A stretch of DNA of 64,000 nt from DATARH01 sp963847345 (GTDB lineage Bacteria; Pseudomonadota; Alphaproteobacteria; ATCC43930; CGMCC-115725), in assembly GCA_963847345.1 (NCBI GenBank), contig CAWJZU010000022.1, positions 248,001 to 312,000 of the forward strand. Direction: 5' to 3'. Of this stretch, positions 46,743 through 55,665 are shown piece after piece; within the stretch, counting starts at the first letter, position 1, and each line of letters begins with the position of its first letter. The notes below the pieces were generated by a model, which saw nothing but the letters and a program-made list of their open reading frames with translations, had not been told where the DNA came from and made no database searches. The position numbers and the translations under genes are program-made.

Positions 46743-47002
46743 GGCACCGCGTTGCCGTATGCCGGTCTGGTCTCGCCGAAGTGCTTTGGCTGATATCTGC
46801 AGGGAATCTGCAGCAAACGAGCGCACTCCGGGCACCATTCCGCATACCCGGTCGGGTCTGGTGTGGGCTTTTTGCCAATTCTGCAGCAAATCTGCAGCAA
46901 AACGAGCATCACGCCGGGCACCGTTCCGGATACCCGGTCCGGTCTCGTCAGAGCCATTTTGCTGACATTTGCAGCGAATCTGCAGCAAGCGAGCATCGCG
47001 TC
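46743..47002 (+). repeat. Three-copy tandem repeat, about 86-88 bp unit
   Basis: Diverged units begin with GGCACC-type starts at 46743, 46831 and 46917. Each holds a CGGTCGGGTCTGG-like block, then one or two TCTGCAGCAA motifs (46805, 46889, 46977). Periods are 86-88 bp. Codons run through in several frames without stops, so no protein is claimed. It lies between a plus-strand and a minus-strand gene end. It is not a CRISPR: units are contiguous and without spacers. Confidence 0.75.
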
Positions 47003-47053
47003 GGTACCAGTCACCTATTGCGGGGCTGAGGGTACGATGCGATTGTGGCAATT

Positions 47054-48331
47054 CTAGCGGGTTTGCGCACCGCTCGCGACAGCGGTGGCATCGCGGCGCA
47101 GGCCGACGTGACTCTGACGCAGCACCAGCGAGCCGATCACGACGATGTGCACGGCGTTGAAGCCGATGCCGGTGGCGAAGGCGATCGCGTAGAACCCGGC
47201 CCAGTCATAGATCACCCCGGCGAGCCAGCCGCCGAGGGCCATCCCCGAACCAGTGAACAGCAGCACGGTCGGCACCCGCCAGGACGCCTCGGCGGTCGGG
47301 AACAGTTCTCTAATCGCAACAACATACGCGGGGATGATGCCGCTGAAGCCGAGCCCGAACGTGGCCGCGACCGCGAACAGGCCGGCCTCGTTCTGGGTCA
47401 TGAGAAACCCGGTCATCGCCGTGATCTGGCACACCGAGCCAGCCAGCACCGTGCGCAACCCGCCGATGTGGTCGGTGATCCACCCCCAGAACTGGCGGCT
47501 GACGAAGGCGCAGCCGAGCAGCAGCGACAGCATCGCCGCGCCGTGCGCCGGGGCGATCCCGACATCGGTGCAGAACGCGACGAGATGGCCCTGCGGCATC
47601 GCCATCGGGACGCAGCACATCAGCCCGGCGAGGCACAGCAGGCCCATTACCAGATTGGGTCGCAATCCGAGCACGGCGCCGCCGTGTACCGGGCCGGCGG
47701 CCGCGGCAATGCCGGCGGCGTCGGGCGGCGGCCGGAAGACGGCGAGCGCCATCGGGAGAATCACGGCGACGACGAAGACGGCATAGAACAGCATCATGCC
47801 GCGCCAGCCTAGCGCCTCGATGCCGCGCGAGAAAAAGACCGGCCAAACGGTGCCGGCGAGGTACTGACCGGACGAGATCAGCGCGATCGCGCTGCCGCGA
47901 CGCCGGTCGAACCAGCGCGCGACATAGACGTAGAGCGGCGCGTTGATGCAGGCATTGCCAAGCAGGCCGATGAAAATGCCGTGTCCGATATAGAGCGCGG
48001 CCGAACCGCCTGAGGTCGATATCGCGACCCCGGCCGCAACCATCGCGGCGCCGAACATGACGACGCGGCGGATGCCGAAGCGCTCGGCCATCCAGCCCAT
48101 CGGGATGCCGCCGACCGCCGCGCCGAACCAGGCCAGCGAGAAGGCCAGCCCCGGGACCGAGCGCGCGTCGCCCAGCTCGGCGGCGATCGGCTTCAGCGCG
48201 ACGACGGTAATGACCGGCGCGCCGAACGAGACCGTGTAGATCGCCAGCGCGGTCAGCGCGACGATCCACGACGCGCGCGTCTCGATCGAGGCGGGGTGGC
48301 GCGCCTCGGTGGCTGCGATGGAGGAGGCCAT
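47054..48331 (-). CDS. Major facilitator transporter, oxalate/formate or MCT-like
   Basis: The 425-aa protein has 12 predicted helices, beginning WIVALTALAIYTVSFGAPVITVVAL. Loop 2-3 signature GWMAERFGIRRVV, and a second-half copy (GWITDHIGGLRTVLAG). An Arg in GNACINAPLYVYVARWFDRRRG is typical of OFA/MCT-type carriers. Likely a proton-coupled or exchange carrier for a small organic acid; the substrate is unknown. Start ATG 48331. Convergent with the small stress gene through the repeat. ettA lies upstream on the same strand, 187 bp away. Confidence 0.85.
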   Translation of the reverse strand: MASSIAATEARHPASIETRASWIVALTALAIYTVSFGAPVITVVALKPIAAELGDARSVPGLAFSLAWFGAAVGGIPMGWMAERFGIRRVVMFGAAMVAAGVAISTSGGSAALYIGHGIFIGLLGNACINAPLYVYVARWFDRRRGSAIALISSGQYLAGTVWPVFFSRGIEALGWRGMMLFYAVFVVAVILPMALAVFRPPPDAAGIAAAAGPVHGGAVLGLRPNLVMGLLCLAGLMCCVPMAMPQGHLVAFCTDVGIAPAHGAAMLSLLLGCAFVSRQFWGWITDHIGGLRTVLAGSVCQITAMTGFLMTQNEAGLFAVAATFGLGFSGIIPAYVVAIRELFPTAEASWRVPTVLLFTGSGMALGGWLAGVIYDWAGFYAIAFATGIGFNAVHIVVIGSLVLRQSHVGLRRDATAVASGAQTR

Positions 48332-48397
48332 CGGCGGACCCGCGCGCTTTCCTAGAGGCTGTCCGGAAATGATTTGTTCGATCTTGGCCGCTTAGCC

Positions 48398-48474
48398 GTC
48401 ACCCCCGCGAAAGCGGGGGTCCAGGAGAACTGACGGGAGCGCCGGCTCTGGATTCCCGCTTTCGCGGGAATGAC
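48398..48474. repeat. REP/MITE-like palindromic element
   Basis: GTCACCCCCGCGAAAGCGGG at the left and TTCCCGCTTTCGCGGGAATG at the right, in inverted orientation, with a CCAG/CTGG core pair inside. Each end is itself a hairpin (CCCCCGC-GAAA-GCGGGGG at 48402-48419; TTCCCGC-TTTC-GCGGGAA at 48453-48470). One frame reads IPAKAGIQ and WTPAFAGVT, the well-known spurious peptides of dispersed bacterial repeats. It lies between the ettA stop and the MFS start on the minus strand. Confidence 0.8.
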
Positions 48475-48518
48475 GATGGAAATGGCTAAAACGGTTGTCA
48501 TCAGGTCCTGCGAACCTC

Positions 48519-50201
48519 TCACGCCCGCACCAGCGGCTTGTATTTGATGCGGTGGGGCTGGTCGGCTTCGGCGCCGAGACGGCGGCGGCGGTCGGCTTCG
48601 TAATCGGCGTAATTGCCCTCGAACCACTCGACGCGGCTGTCGCCCTCGAAGGCGAGGATATGCGTCGCGACGCGGTCGAGAAACCAGCGGTCGTGGCTGA
48701 TGATGACGGCGCAGCCGGGATAGTCGAGCAGCGCCTCCTCGAGCGCGCGCAGCGTATCGATGTCGAGATCGTTGGTCGGCTCGTCGAGCAGTAACAGGTT
48801 GGCGCCTTCCTTCAGCATCTTGGCCAGATGCACGCGGTTGCGCTCGCCGCCCGAGAGCTGGCCGACCTTTTTCTGCTGGTCGGGGCCGCGGAAGTTGAAC
48901 AGCGCGCAATAGGCGCGGCTGGCGATCTTGCGGCGTCCCAGATCGATCTCGTCCTGGCCGCCGGAAATCTCCTGCCACACCGTGTTGTTGCCGCCGAGCG
49001 TGTCGCGCGACTGGTCGACATAGCCTGCTTTGACCGTCTCGCCGATGCGGATGCGGCCGGAATCGGGCTTTTCCTGGCCGGTGATCATGCGGAACAGCGT
49101 CGTCTTGCCGGCGCCGTTCGGGCCGATCACGCCGACGATGCCGCCGGGCGGCAGCCGGAAATCGAGATCCTCGATCAAAAGCCGGTCGCCAAAGCCTTTT
49201 CCGACATGCTCGGCCTCGATGACAAGGTCGCCGAGCCGGGGACCCGGCGGCAATACGATCTGGGCGGTCTCGGGCGCCTTCTCGCGGCTCTGCGCGACCA
49301 GCGCATCGTAGGCCTGGAGACGGGCCTTGCTCTTCGCCTGGCGGGCGCGCGGGCTCTGCCGCACCCATTCGAGTTCGCGCTCCAGGGTGCGGCGGCGCGC
49401 CTCCTCCTGGCGGCCCTCCTGCGCGAGACGGGCCTGTTTCTGTTCGAGCCAACCCGAATAGTTGCCCTCGAACGGGATGCCGTGGCCGCGATCGAGTTCG
49501 AGGATCCAGCCGGCGACCTCGTCGAGGAAATAGCGGTCGTGCGTCACCGTGACGACGGTACCGGGATAATCCTTCAGAAAGCGCTGCAGCCAGGCGACCG
49601 ATTCGGCGTCGAGATGGTTGGTCGGCTCGTCGAGCAGCAACAGGTCGGGGCGCTGCAACAGCAGACGGCACAGCGCAACGCGGCGCCGCTCGCCGCCCGA
49701 CAGGGTGGCGACCGGGCTGTCGCCCGGCGGGCAGCGCAGCGCGTCCATCGCGATCTCGACAGTGCGGTCGAGTTCCCAGGCATCGGCCTGATCGATCTTT
49801 TCCTGCAACTCGCCCTGCTCGGCGATCAGCGCGTCCATTTCCTCGGGCGAGAGATCCTCGGCGAAGCGGGCGCTCACTTCCTCGAAGCGGTCGAGCAGCG
49901 CCTTGGTCGCGGCCAGCCCCTCCATGACGTTGCCGGCCACGTCCTTGTCCGGATCGAGCGCCGGCTCCTGCGGCAGATAGCCGACCGTGGCGCCGTCGGC
50001 GGCCCACGCCTCGCCCGAGAAGTCGCGCTCCTGACCGGCCATGATGCGCAGCAGCGTTGACTTGCCGGCGCCGTTGAGGCCAAGCACGCCGATCTTCGCG
50101 CCCGGGAAAAACGACAGCCAGATGTCGCGCAACACCTCGCGGCCGCCGGGATAGATTTTTCCCAAGCCTTTCATGACGTAGATGTACTGGTAGGCGGCCA
50201 T
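48519..50201 (-). CDS. ettA: Energy-dependent translational throttle protein EttA (ABC-F)
   Basis: ABC-F ATPase that binds the ribosomal E site and tunes early elongation with ATP level. The 560-aa length is normal. Two ATPase domains: Walker A GLNGAGKST and GPNGAGKTT; signature LSGGERRR and LSGGERNR; Walker B LLLLDEPTNHLD and LLLLDEPTNDLD; switch His in THDRYFL and SHDRWFL. The linker has the EttA-type arm and PtIM region (QKQARLAQEGRQEEARRRTL). N-terminal MAAYQYIYVMKGLGKIYPGG is characteristic. Start ATG 50201. A REP element separates it from the MFS gene. Confidence 0.97.
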   Translation of the reverse strand: MAAYQYIYVMKGLGKIYPGGREVLRDIWLSFFPGAKIGVLGLNGAGKSTLLRIMAGQERDFSGEAWAADGATVGYLPQEPALDPDKDVAGNVMEGLAATKALLDRFEEVSARFAEDLSPEEMDALIAEQGELQEKIDQADAWELDRTVEIAMDALRCPPGDSPVATLSGGERRRVALCRLLLQRPDLLLLDEPTNHLDAESVAWLQRFLKDYPGTVVTVTHDRYFLDEVAGWILELDRGHGIPFEGNYSGWLEQKQARLAQEGRQEEARRRTLERELEWVRQSPRARQAKSKARLQAYDALVAQSREKAPETAQIVLPPGPRLGDLVIEAEHVGKGFGDRLLIEDLDFRLPPGGIVGVIGPNGAGKTTLFRMITGQEKPDSGRIRIGETVKAGYVDQSRDTLGGNNTVWQEISGGQDEIDLGRRKIASRAYCALFNFRGPDQQKKVGQLSGGERNRVHLAKMLKEGANLLLLDEPTNDLDIDTLRALEEALLDYPGCAVIISHDRWFLDRVATHILAFEGDSRVEWFEGNYADYEADRRRRLGAEADQPHRIKYKPLVRA

Positions 50202-50392
50202 ATTCCTTGCTTCGCGGTACGGGGATGAGGCCGGGCGTAAAGAGCGCGGGGTGGCGCGTCAAGCCGATTTTCCGGCCGCCTACGATACTCGCGTATTCGG
50301 ATCGCGTCGGCGCCGGAATGAGCCGCGCCGCTTGCGGGTGTAGGGGGCAGCTTGTACGGTCGCGCGCCCTCGCCGAACACGGAACCGACCGA

Positions 50393-50683
50393 ATGAGCGC
50401 GGTTTTCTGGCTAATCGATACGATAATCGACATCTATATCTGGCTGCTGATCGCGCAGGCGATCCTCAGCTGGCTGATCGCGTTCGGCGTCATCAACCGG
50501 TGGAACCGCGGCGTCGCGGTGATCGGCGATTTTCTCTATCGGATTACCGAACCGCTGTTACGGCCGATCCGATCGTTTCTGCCCAATTTCGGCGGGGTCG
50601 ATATCTCGCCGGTGATCCTGATCCTGTTGCTGCTGTTCGTACGGCGGCTGATCCTGTACGACCTTGTCCCGGCGCTGTTCTGA
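50393..50683 (+). CDS. yggT: YggT family membrane protein
   Basis: The 96-aa protein has two transmembrane helices: MSAVFWLIDTIIDIYIWLLI followed by AQAILSWLIAFG, and VDISPVILILLLLFVRRLIL. The helix-loop ITEPLLRPIRSFLPNFGGVDISPV is the YggT signature. Its role is unclear; in bacteria it has been linked to osmotic shock and to division or photosystem assembly. Start ATG 50393. It overlaps the possible start of the DUF167 gene and runs divergently from ettA. Confidence 0.93.
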   Translation: MSAVFWLIDTIIDIYIWLLIAQAILSWLIAFGVINRWNRGVAVIGDFLYRITEPLLRPIRSFLPNFGGVDISPVILILLLLFVRRLILYDLVPALF

Positions 50684-51134
50684 ATCTCCCGGGGCGCTGC
50701 CGTTTGCGGCGGCGGTGGACGGGGTGCGAGTGGCGGTACGGCTGACCCCGCGCGGGAGGGCGGATCGGATCGAGGGGGTGGTGCGCCTCGCGCACGGGAC
50801 GCCGGTGTTGAAGGCGTCGGTCGCAGCGCCGCCCGAGGATGGGCGCGCCAACGAGGCGCTGCTACGGCTTCTCGCGACGGAATGGGGTCTCGCGCGGCGC
50901 GACCTGACGCTCGTCGCCGGCTTGAAGAGCCGCAACAAGAGCGTGCATGTCGCCGGCGACCCGGCCGCGTTGCTGGCGCGGCTCGGCGCGGCGATCGCGG
51001 CGGGAGTAAGCGAGCGGGGGGAGGAGGACAATTGCGATGAATCGCACCATCGGCGTGGCGGCGGGGTTGATGATGCTGATCGCCACGGTCCTGCCGGGAG
51101 CCGCCGGCCCGGTCGTGACCGAGCTGGCTCTTGA
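50664..51134 (+). CDS. DUF167 (YggU) family protein, end uncertain
   Basis: Core residues match YggU/DUF167: VRLTPRGRADRIEGVVRLAHGTPVLKASVAAPPEDGRANEALLRLL followed by AGLKSRNKSVHVAGDPAAL. The start is doubtful: TTG 50664 inside yggT, or a GTG near 50720. The frame runs on to 51134, 98 bp into the next gene, with an atypical Arg/Asp-rich tail. A single extra G near 51000-51003 would instead give a normal end at TAA 51006-51008, and a clean gap with a GGAGGAGGA ribosome-binding site for the next gene. The yggT-DUF167 order is common. Confidence 0.75.
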   Translation: MSRRCSESPGALPFAAAVDGVRVAVRLTPRGRADRIEGVVRLAHGTPVLKASVAAPPEDGRANEALLRLLATEWGLARRDLTLVAGLKSRNKSVHVAGDPAALLARLGAAIAAGVSERGEEDNCDESHHRRGGGVDDADRHGPAGSRRPGRDRAGS

Positions 51135-51816
51135 AGACGGCGGCATGCAGCGCATGCTCTACGCCGCGCCACAGAACCCGCTCGCCGTGCTGATCATGCT
51201 GCCCGGCGGCAACGGTATGGTCGAGTTTGGCCCGGACGGCGGCTTCCGGCGTATGGGAGAAGGATTTCTGCAGCGCACACTGCCGCTGTGGCAGGAGCAG
51301 GGGTTTGCGGTCGCGGTCCTGACGCCGCCGAACGGCATGTCGCTGCTCGGCTATCGTCACACGGAAGGCTACGCCGCGGCGATCGGAAGGGCCGTCGATG
51401 ATCTGAAGGGAAGCGCCGACGTTCCGGTCTGGCTGGTCGGGAGCAGTCAGGGAGCAATCGCCGCGGTCGGCGGCGCCGCCCGCCTCGGCGGTAAAATCGC
51501 GGGGATCGTGGTGATGTCGTCGGTGACCGGCCGCAGCGGCGCCGGCGAAACGCTGTTCGACAGCGAGCCCGAACGGGTTGCGGTTCCGGTCCTGATCGTC
51601 GCGAACAAGGGCGATGCCTGCCCGGCAAGCCCGCCGGGCGACGCGCCGAAGATTGCCGAGGCGCTGATCAAGGCGCCGCGCAAGGAAATCCTGTTTCTCG
51701 ACAGCACGGCGATGAAGGGACAGCCATGCGGGGCCGAGGCGCCGCACAGCTATTTCGGTATTGAGCCGCAAGCCGTGGAACAGGTCGCGCGTTGGATCAC
51801 GGCAGCGCAGCAATGA
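51037..51816 (+). CDS. Secreted alpha/beta hydrolase
   Basis: The 259-aa precursor has a signal peptide (MNRTIGVAAGLMMLIATVLP, near GAAG). The nucleophile elbow is LVGSSQGAIAAVGGAA (Ser in GSSQG). An oxyanion-type PGGNGMVEFG lies earlier. The catalytic His is likely AEAPHSYFGIEP near the C-terminus, and the pair of Cys (DACPAS, GQPCGAE) may be bridged. Probably a periplasmic esterase; substrate unknown. Start ATG 51037 is behind GGAGGAGGA. Next gene is convergent. Confidence 0.8.
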   Translation: MNRTIGVAAGLMMLIATVLPGAAGPVVTELALEDGGMQRMLYAAPQNPLAVLIMLPGGNGMVEFGPDGGFRRMGEGFLQRTLPLWQEQGFAVAVLTPPNGMSLLGYRHTEGYAAAIGRAVDDLKGSADVPVWLVGSSQGAIAAVGGAARLGGKIAGIVVMSSVTGRSGAGETLFDSEPERVAVPVLIVANKGDACPASPPGDAPKIAEALIKAPRKEILFLDSTAMKGQPCGAEAPHSYFGIEPQAVEQVARWITAAQQ

Positions 51817-51859
51817 TATCCAAGCGGCGGAGGCTTCCGTCTTAGACGGCTGGCGCCTC

Positions 51860-53392
51860 CTAATCCGCGGAAGCCGGCTGAGGAGTGGGTCGCCTAGGCG
51901 GGCGCAACAACAAAACCAGCGGAATCGACGCGAGAGACACAAACATCATCAGCGTGAAATCGTCGATATAGGCGACCATCGATGCCTGCCGCGTGACTTC
52001 GTGGTTAAGCGCCGCCACCCCGGAGGGTTCACTCAAACTGAATTGCGATGTCAGCAGCGGCGGCTGCGCCAGCGGGTTGTCCGGGCGCAGGTTTTCGACG
52101 AGGCGCGCATGGACGATTTGGGTGTTGGCGGTCAGCTGGGCTAGCAGAATCGGGATCCCTGTACTCCCGCCGAGATTGCGCATCAGCCCGCGAATCGCTG
52201 TTCCTTGCGTCAGAATGTGTCGCGGTAGGCTGGACAGCGCGATCAGATTGAGCGGTACGCCGGTGCAGCCGAAGCCGAAACCTTGGATCAAGCCGGAGAG
52301 GATCACCGGCCCCGACCCCATCTGAAGCGAAAAGGTTGTCATTTGCCAGCAGGAAATGGCGAGCAGACATAACCCGATCGTGAGCAGCACGCGAACGTCC
52401 ACCCGGTTTATCAGGCGCGCGACGACAAACATCCCGATCATCGTGCCGATGCCGCGCGGTGCGGTGACCAACCCGGTGGTCAATACCGGGTATTGCATCA
52501 GCTGCTCCAGCATCAGCGGCAGCAATGCCAGGGTCCCGTTCATCGTAATACCGATAAAGAAGACCAATACGGTCCCGGCGACAAATGGCGAATTGCGCAG
52601 CAGGTCGCGGCTGAGAAACGATGGGCCGGTGGTGGTCGCGGTATGGACGACGAACAGATATAGAGCGAGCGCCGCGAACGTTGCTTCGATCCAGATTTCG
52701 GCCGATGCGAACCAGTCGTGCACCGCGCCGCGATCCAGCATCAATTGAAACGCGCCGATCGCCACGCTGAGCGTCGCAAAGCCAAGGAAGTCGAAGGCTT
52801 CGCGATGCGCACGGCGGTTGTCGGTAACGAAAATCGCGATGCCGAGCGCCGAAATGATGCCAACCGGAACGTTGACGTAAAACACCGCGCGCCAGCCGAA
52901 CGCGTCGGTCAACCAGCCGCCGAGCGCCGGTCCGGCGATCGGCCCAAGAATGGTGCCCGAGCCGAACACCGCCATCGCATGACCGTGCCGCTCGGGTGGA
53001 TTGATCGACAGCAGTGTCGCCTGCGCCAGCGGCACCAACGCCGCGCCCGCGATCCCTTGCAGCACTCTGAAGATCACCAGTTCCGGCAGGCTCGTCGCGG
53101 CGCCGCACAATGCCGACGCAGCCGCGAAGCCGATCACCGAGTACAAGTAGATATATTTGATGCCGACCCGGCCGGCGAGCCAGCCCGCCAGCGGCATCGT
53201 GATCGCGACCGAGACAATGTAGGAAGTCAGAACCCAGCCGATCTCTTCACGGCTGGCCGAGAGGCTGCCCTGCATATGGGGCAGCGCGACATTCGCGATC
53301 GTGTTGTCGAGCCCGCGCATGATCACCGCGAGCATTATCGACACCGTGATCGCACCGCGATTGGTCATGCCCAGGCCTCGCGCGCTGTTCAT
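51860..53392 (-). CDS. DHA2-family (EmrB/QacA-like) drug:proton antiporter
   Basis: Multidrug exporter of 510 aa with about 14 helices. Motifs: LDNTIANVALPHMQGSL (motif D1), GWLAGRVGIKYIYLYS (motif A-like), RVLQGIAGAALVPLAQATLL and the antiporter motif C GSGTILGPIAGPALGGWLTDAFGWRAVFYVNVPVG. This arrangement fits EmrB/QacA-type exporters. No periplasmic adaptor (EmrA) gene is adjacent. Start ATG 53392; ATG 53368 is also possible. It runs divergently from the CmcJ-like gene. Confidence 0.9.
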   Translation of the reverse strand: MNSARGLGMTNRGAITVSIMLAVIMRGLDNTIANVALPHMQGSLSASREEIGWVLTSYIVSVAITMPLAGWLAGRVGIKYIYLYSVIGFAAASALCGAATSLPELVIFRVLQGIAGAALVPLAQATLLSINPPERHGHAMAVFGSGTILGPIAGPALGGWLTDAFGWRAVFYVNVPVGIISALGIAIFVTDNRRAHREAFDFLGFATLSVAIGAFQLMLDRGAVHDWFASAEIWIEATFAALALYLFVVHTATTTGPSFLSRDLLRNSPFVAGTVLVFFIGITMNGTLALLPLMLEQLMQYPVLTTGLVTAPRGIGTMIGMFVVARLINRVDVRVLLTIGLCLLAISCWQMTTFSLQMGSGPVILSGLIQGFGFGCTGVPLNLIALSSLPRHILTQGTAIRGLMRNLGGSTGIPILLAQLTANTQIVHARLVENLRPDNPLAQPPLLTSQFSLSEPSGVAALNHEVTRQASMVAYIDDFTLMMFVSLASIPLVLLLRPPRRPTPQPASAD

Positions 53393-53738
53393 GCCATCGC
53401 GCCTGATGCTGGCGGAACTCGAAGGCTCGCCTATTATCAGCCGATATTAGCTCCTCAGAGGGGTCGACCCTCGGGCTTTCGAGCATGACAGCGCCGCTTT
53501 CGGCGCAGACCAGCCGATCACAGCGCGGAACCTGATCGCGTACGCGATGGATCGCAGCGACGCGGCAATGAGCCAGCCGCTTCTGCCCCATTCCGGACCT
53601 GCAAGGACCAACGAGAACCGTCCAGATGAGTGATTTCTGCCGGATCGCTTCCGAGCCAGCGCAGGCGCAGCTCGGACATTCGCTGGAAAGCGCAAGCTTT
53701 GTGTGCCACGGTGGGGCCGAAATAATTGGAGGTGTGCG
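53393..53738. other. Intergenic region, 346 bp
   Basis: Separates the divergent DHA2 exporter and CmcJ-like genes and should hold both promoters. Open frames are present but short and unlike any family. Before ATG 53739 is GGAGGTGTGCG, a strong ribosome-binding site. No RNA or repeat was identified. Confidence 0.4.
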
Positions 53739-55067
53739 ATGAGCCCGCTCGATGTCGCCGACAATCAGGTCGCGGAAACTCAGAGATCCTCGTCGGCCTA
53801 TGTGCCGCCGCTCCAGCGCACGGCAGGGCAGCCGCCGCCGATCGCGGCGAATGGCGGCCTGTCTTACATGGCATTCGACCGGGGCGGCGATGCGGGAACC
53901 GCCGTGGCGATCCAGGATGCGCTCGCCGAGATCGCCGAGGGCGAGGGCCAGCGCATTATCGACATGATCGACAAGGCACCGCCGGGTCCGATCAAGACCA
54001 AATGGGGCCTCGGGTTCCGCGACTACGACGAGTGTATGACGTACATCCGCGAATCCAACAGCATCAAAGCCCCGCCGGGCGGGGTGGCGCTGCCGCTGCC
54101 CTACACCGTCTACGAGCGGCCGACCTATTCCGTCGTCCCCTCGAACGCCATCTGGCGGGACCCGGCGCGCGCCAACGTAGCGGCGGTCCTGCGCAGGAAC
54201 GAGCAGGGCAGGCGGCGGCGGGACCTCTATTTCCCGCAGGTGCTCCGCGATGCGCGGCGCATCGGCGAGTATTACCCCGGCCTCTCGCCCAACAGCCCCG
54301 AATGCATGGACCGGCTCGGCGTGTCGCTGGCGCACCTCGAGTTCAAGTGCTCCAACATTTATGATGCGGCGGAAGTCGAGCGCGTGTACTATCCGGAGAT
54401 CGAGAAGCTGCTTCTCGAGTTCTTCCCGGATGCGACCGATGCGCTGGTCTACAACCACGACGTGTTCGACAAGGATTACACCGGCGATCGCACGGAAGAC
54501 CAGGATGGCAACAACCCGGGGGTGAACGCCAATTACGCCAACCTTGTGCACAACGACCTGAACGACAACAGCGGCCGCGTGCGTTGCCGCGAGCTGCTTA
54601 CCAGGAACCTGCGGAACTTCGGACGCACACAGCACTACACCGAGGAAGAAGCCGACGCAAAGATGTCGCGGCGGTTCATGTCGATCAACCTCGCCAAGCC
54701 GATAGAGACCGTCGAGCAGTTCCCCTTCGTGCTTTGCGCCTGGCCATCCTTTGCCGACCAGCCGTATATCAACAACTATCGGATCTACGACGACCGGGTC
54801 GGCGAGACCACTCGCTTCACCTACCGTCCGGAGCACGAGTGGTACTGGTTTCCTCGGCAGAAGCCTACCGAGGTTTCGATGCTGAAGTGCTATGACTCGG
54901 TGACCGACGGCTCCGTGTCACGCTGGTCGTTCCATACGGCCTGCGTCGATCCGACCGCGCCCGCCAATGCGCGGTGCCGTAAGAACGTGGTTCGGTCCTT
55001 GCTCGTTTGTGCAGCATATTTTCTAGGAGGAGAGACTAATGTTCAGCCACATCATGATCGGAAGTAA
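53739..55067 (+). CDS. CmcJ/NvfI/AsaB-family oxidoreductase
   Basis: The 442-aa protein resembles a family of fungal and bacterial enzymes of natural-product tailoring, including the 7-alpha-cephem-methoxylase subunit CmcJ and the Fe(II)/2-oxoglutarate enzyme NvfI. Matching parts: LVYNHDVFDK, then NLVHNDLNDNS (candidate H-x-D), NLAKPIETVEQFPFVLCAWPS, HEWYWFPRQKPTEVSMLKCYDS and WSFHTACVDPTAP (candidate distal His). The N-terminal 110 residues are longer than in most members. Start ATG 53739 with a good GGAGG. The last 29 bp overlap the start of the VOC gene. Substrate unknown. Confidence 0.75.
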   Translation: MSPLDVADNQVAETQRSSSAYVPPLQRTAGQPPPIAANGGLSYMAFDRGGDAGTAVAIQDALAEIAEGEGQRIIDMIDKAPPGPIKTKWGLGFRDYDECMTYIRESNSIKAPPGGVALPLPYTVYERPTYSVVPSNAIWRDPARANVAAVLRRNEQGRRRRDLYFPQVLRDARRIGEYYPGLSPNSPECMDRLGVSLAHLEFKCSNIYDAAEVERVYYPEIEKLLLEFFPDATDALVYNHDVFDKDYTGDRTEDQDGNNPGVNANYANLVHNDLNDNSGRVRCRELLTRNLRNFGRTQHYTEEEADAKMSRRFMSINLAKPIETVEQFPFVLCAWPSFADQPYINNYRIYDDRVGETTRFTYRPEHEWYWFPRQKPTEVSMLKCYDSVTDGSVSRWSFHTACVDPTAPANARCRKNVVRSLLVCAAYFLGGETNVQPHHDRK

Positions 55068-55413
55068 TGACATTGCCCGGTCGAAGAAATTCTACGATGC
55101 GCTGTTTACCGCAATCGGCGGACAGCCCGGCACCGAGCCGCGCGAGGGCCGGCTAGCCTACACGCACAACGGGGCCCGCTTCATGGTGACCAAACCGAAC
55201 GACGGCAAGCCGGCCTCGGCTGCTAACGGCGGCACGATCGGCTTTGCGGTAGGCGATGTGAAACTGGCTGAAGCGTGGCACAAAGCCGGGGTCGCAAATG
55301 GCGGCACATCAATCGAAGACCCGCCGGGCGTGCGTCCCAATGGAGCATATCTCGCTTATCTTCGTGATCCCGATGGCAACAAATTGGTTGCGGTTGCTCG
55401 TCCGGCTGGCTGA
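55039..55413 (+). CDS. VOC-fold (glyoxalase/bleomycin-resistance family) protein
   Basis: The 124-aa protein of the vicinal-oxygen-chelate fold: MFSHIMIGSNDIARSKKFYDALFTAIGGQP, GFAVGDVKLAEAWHKAGVANGG, and the C-terminal YLAYLRDPDGNKLVAV with the acidic metal ligand region. The first metal ligand His4 is present in FSHIMIG. It overlaps the CmcJ-like gene by 29 bp and is likely translated from the same message. AGGAGGAG lies just upstream of ATG 55039. Function unknown; lyase, dioxygenase and binding roles all occur. Confidence 0.85.
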   Translation: MFSHIMIGSNDIARSKKFYDALFTAIGGQPGTEPREGRLAYTHNGARFMVTKPNDGKPASAANGGTIGFAVGDVKLAEAWHKAGVANGGTSIEDPPGVRPNGAYLAYLRDPDGNKLVAVARPAG

Positions 55414-55433
55414 GTTATACCGCTAACAGTGAC

Positions 55434-55462
55434 GAGGGCCGTCCTCTTCCGGGACGGCCCTC
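55434..55462 (+). terminator. Hairpin after the VOC gene
   Basis: Perfect 11-bp stem GAGGGCCGTCC/GGACGGCCCTC (55434-55444 with 55452-55462), loop TCTTCCG, 21 bp after the VOC stop. The following sequence is GAAACCTTTGT, a poor T-run, so it may act as a terminator or an mRNA stabiliser. Confidence 0.55.
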
Positions 55463-55665
55463 GAAACCTTTGTCACAGATCTCGTCTAATTCTCCAGGCA
55501 GGCAGACTAAAACTGCCGTTGGGGCGAGCCGGTTCGGCTTGGCGGACCTGCGAAATGTGGTCCGCAATAGCACCACGGAGGCGGCAGCTTTCGGCGCACA
55601 CCCGCCGATCGCCGGCGCGGTCGGAATAGCTCCGGGGGTGGGTGCGGCGACCGAAATCGGCGGGG

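Noticed and set aside
46743..47002. Tandem repeats considered as a CRISPR array
   Set aside because: Units are contiguous, long and diverged, without unique spacers and without cas genes nearby.
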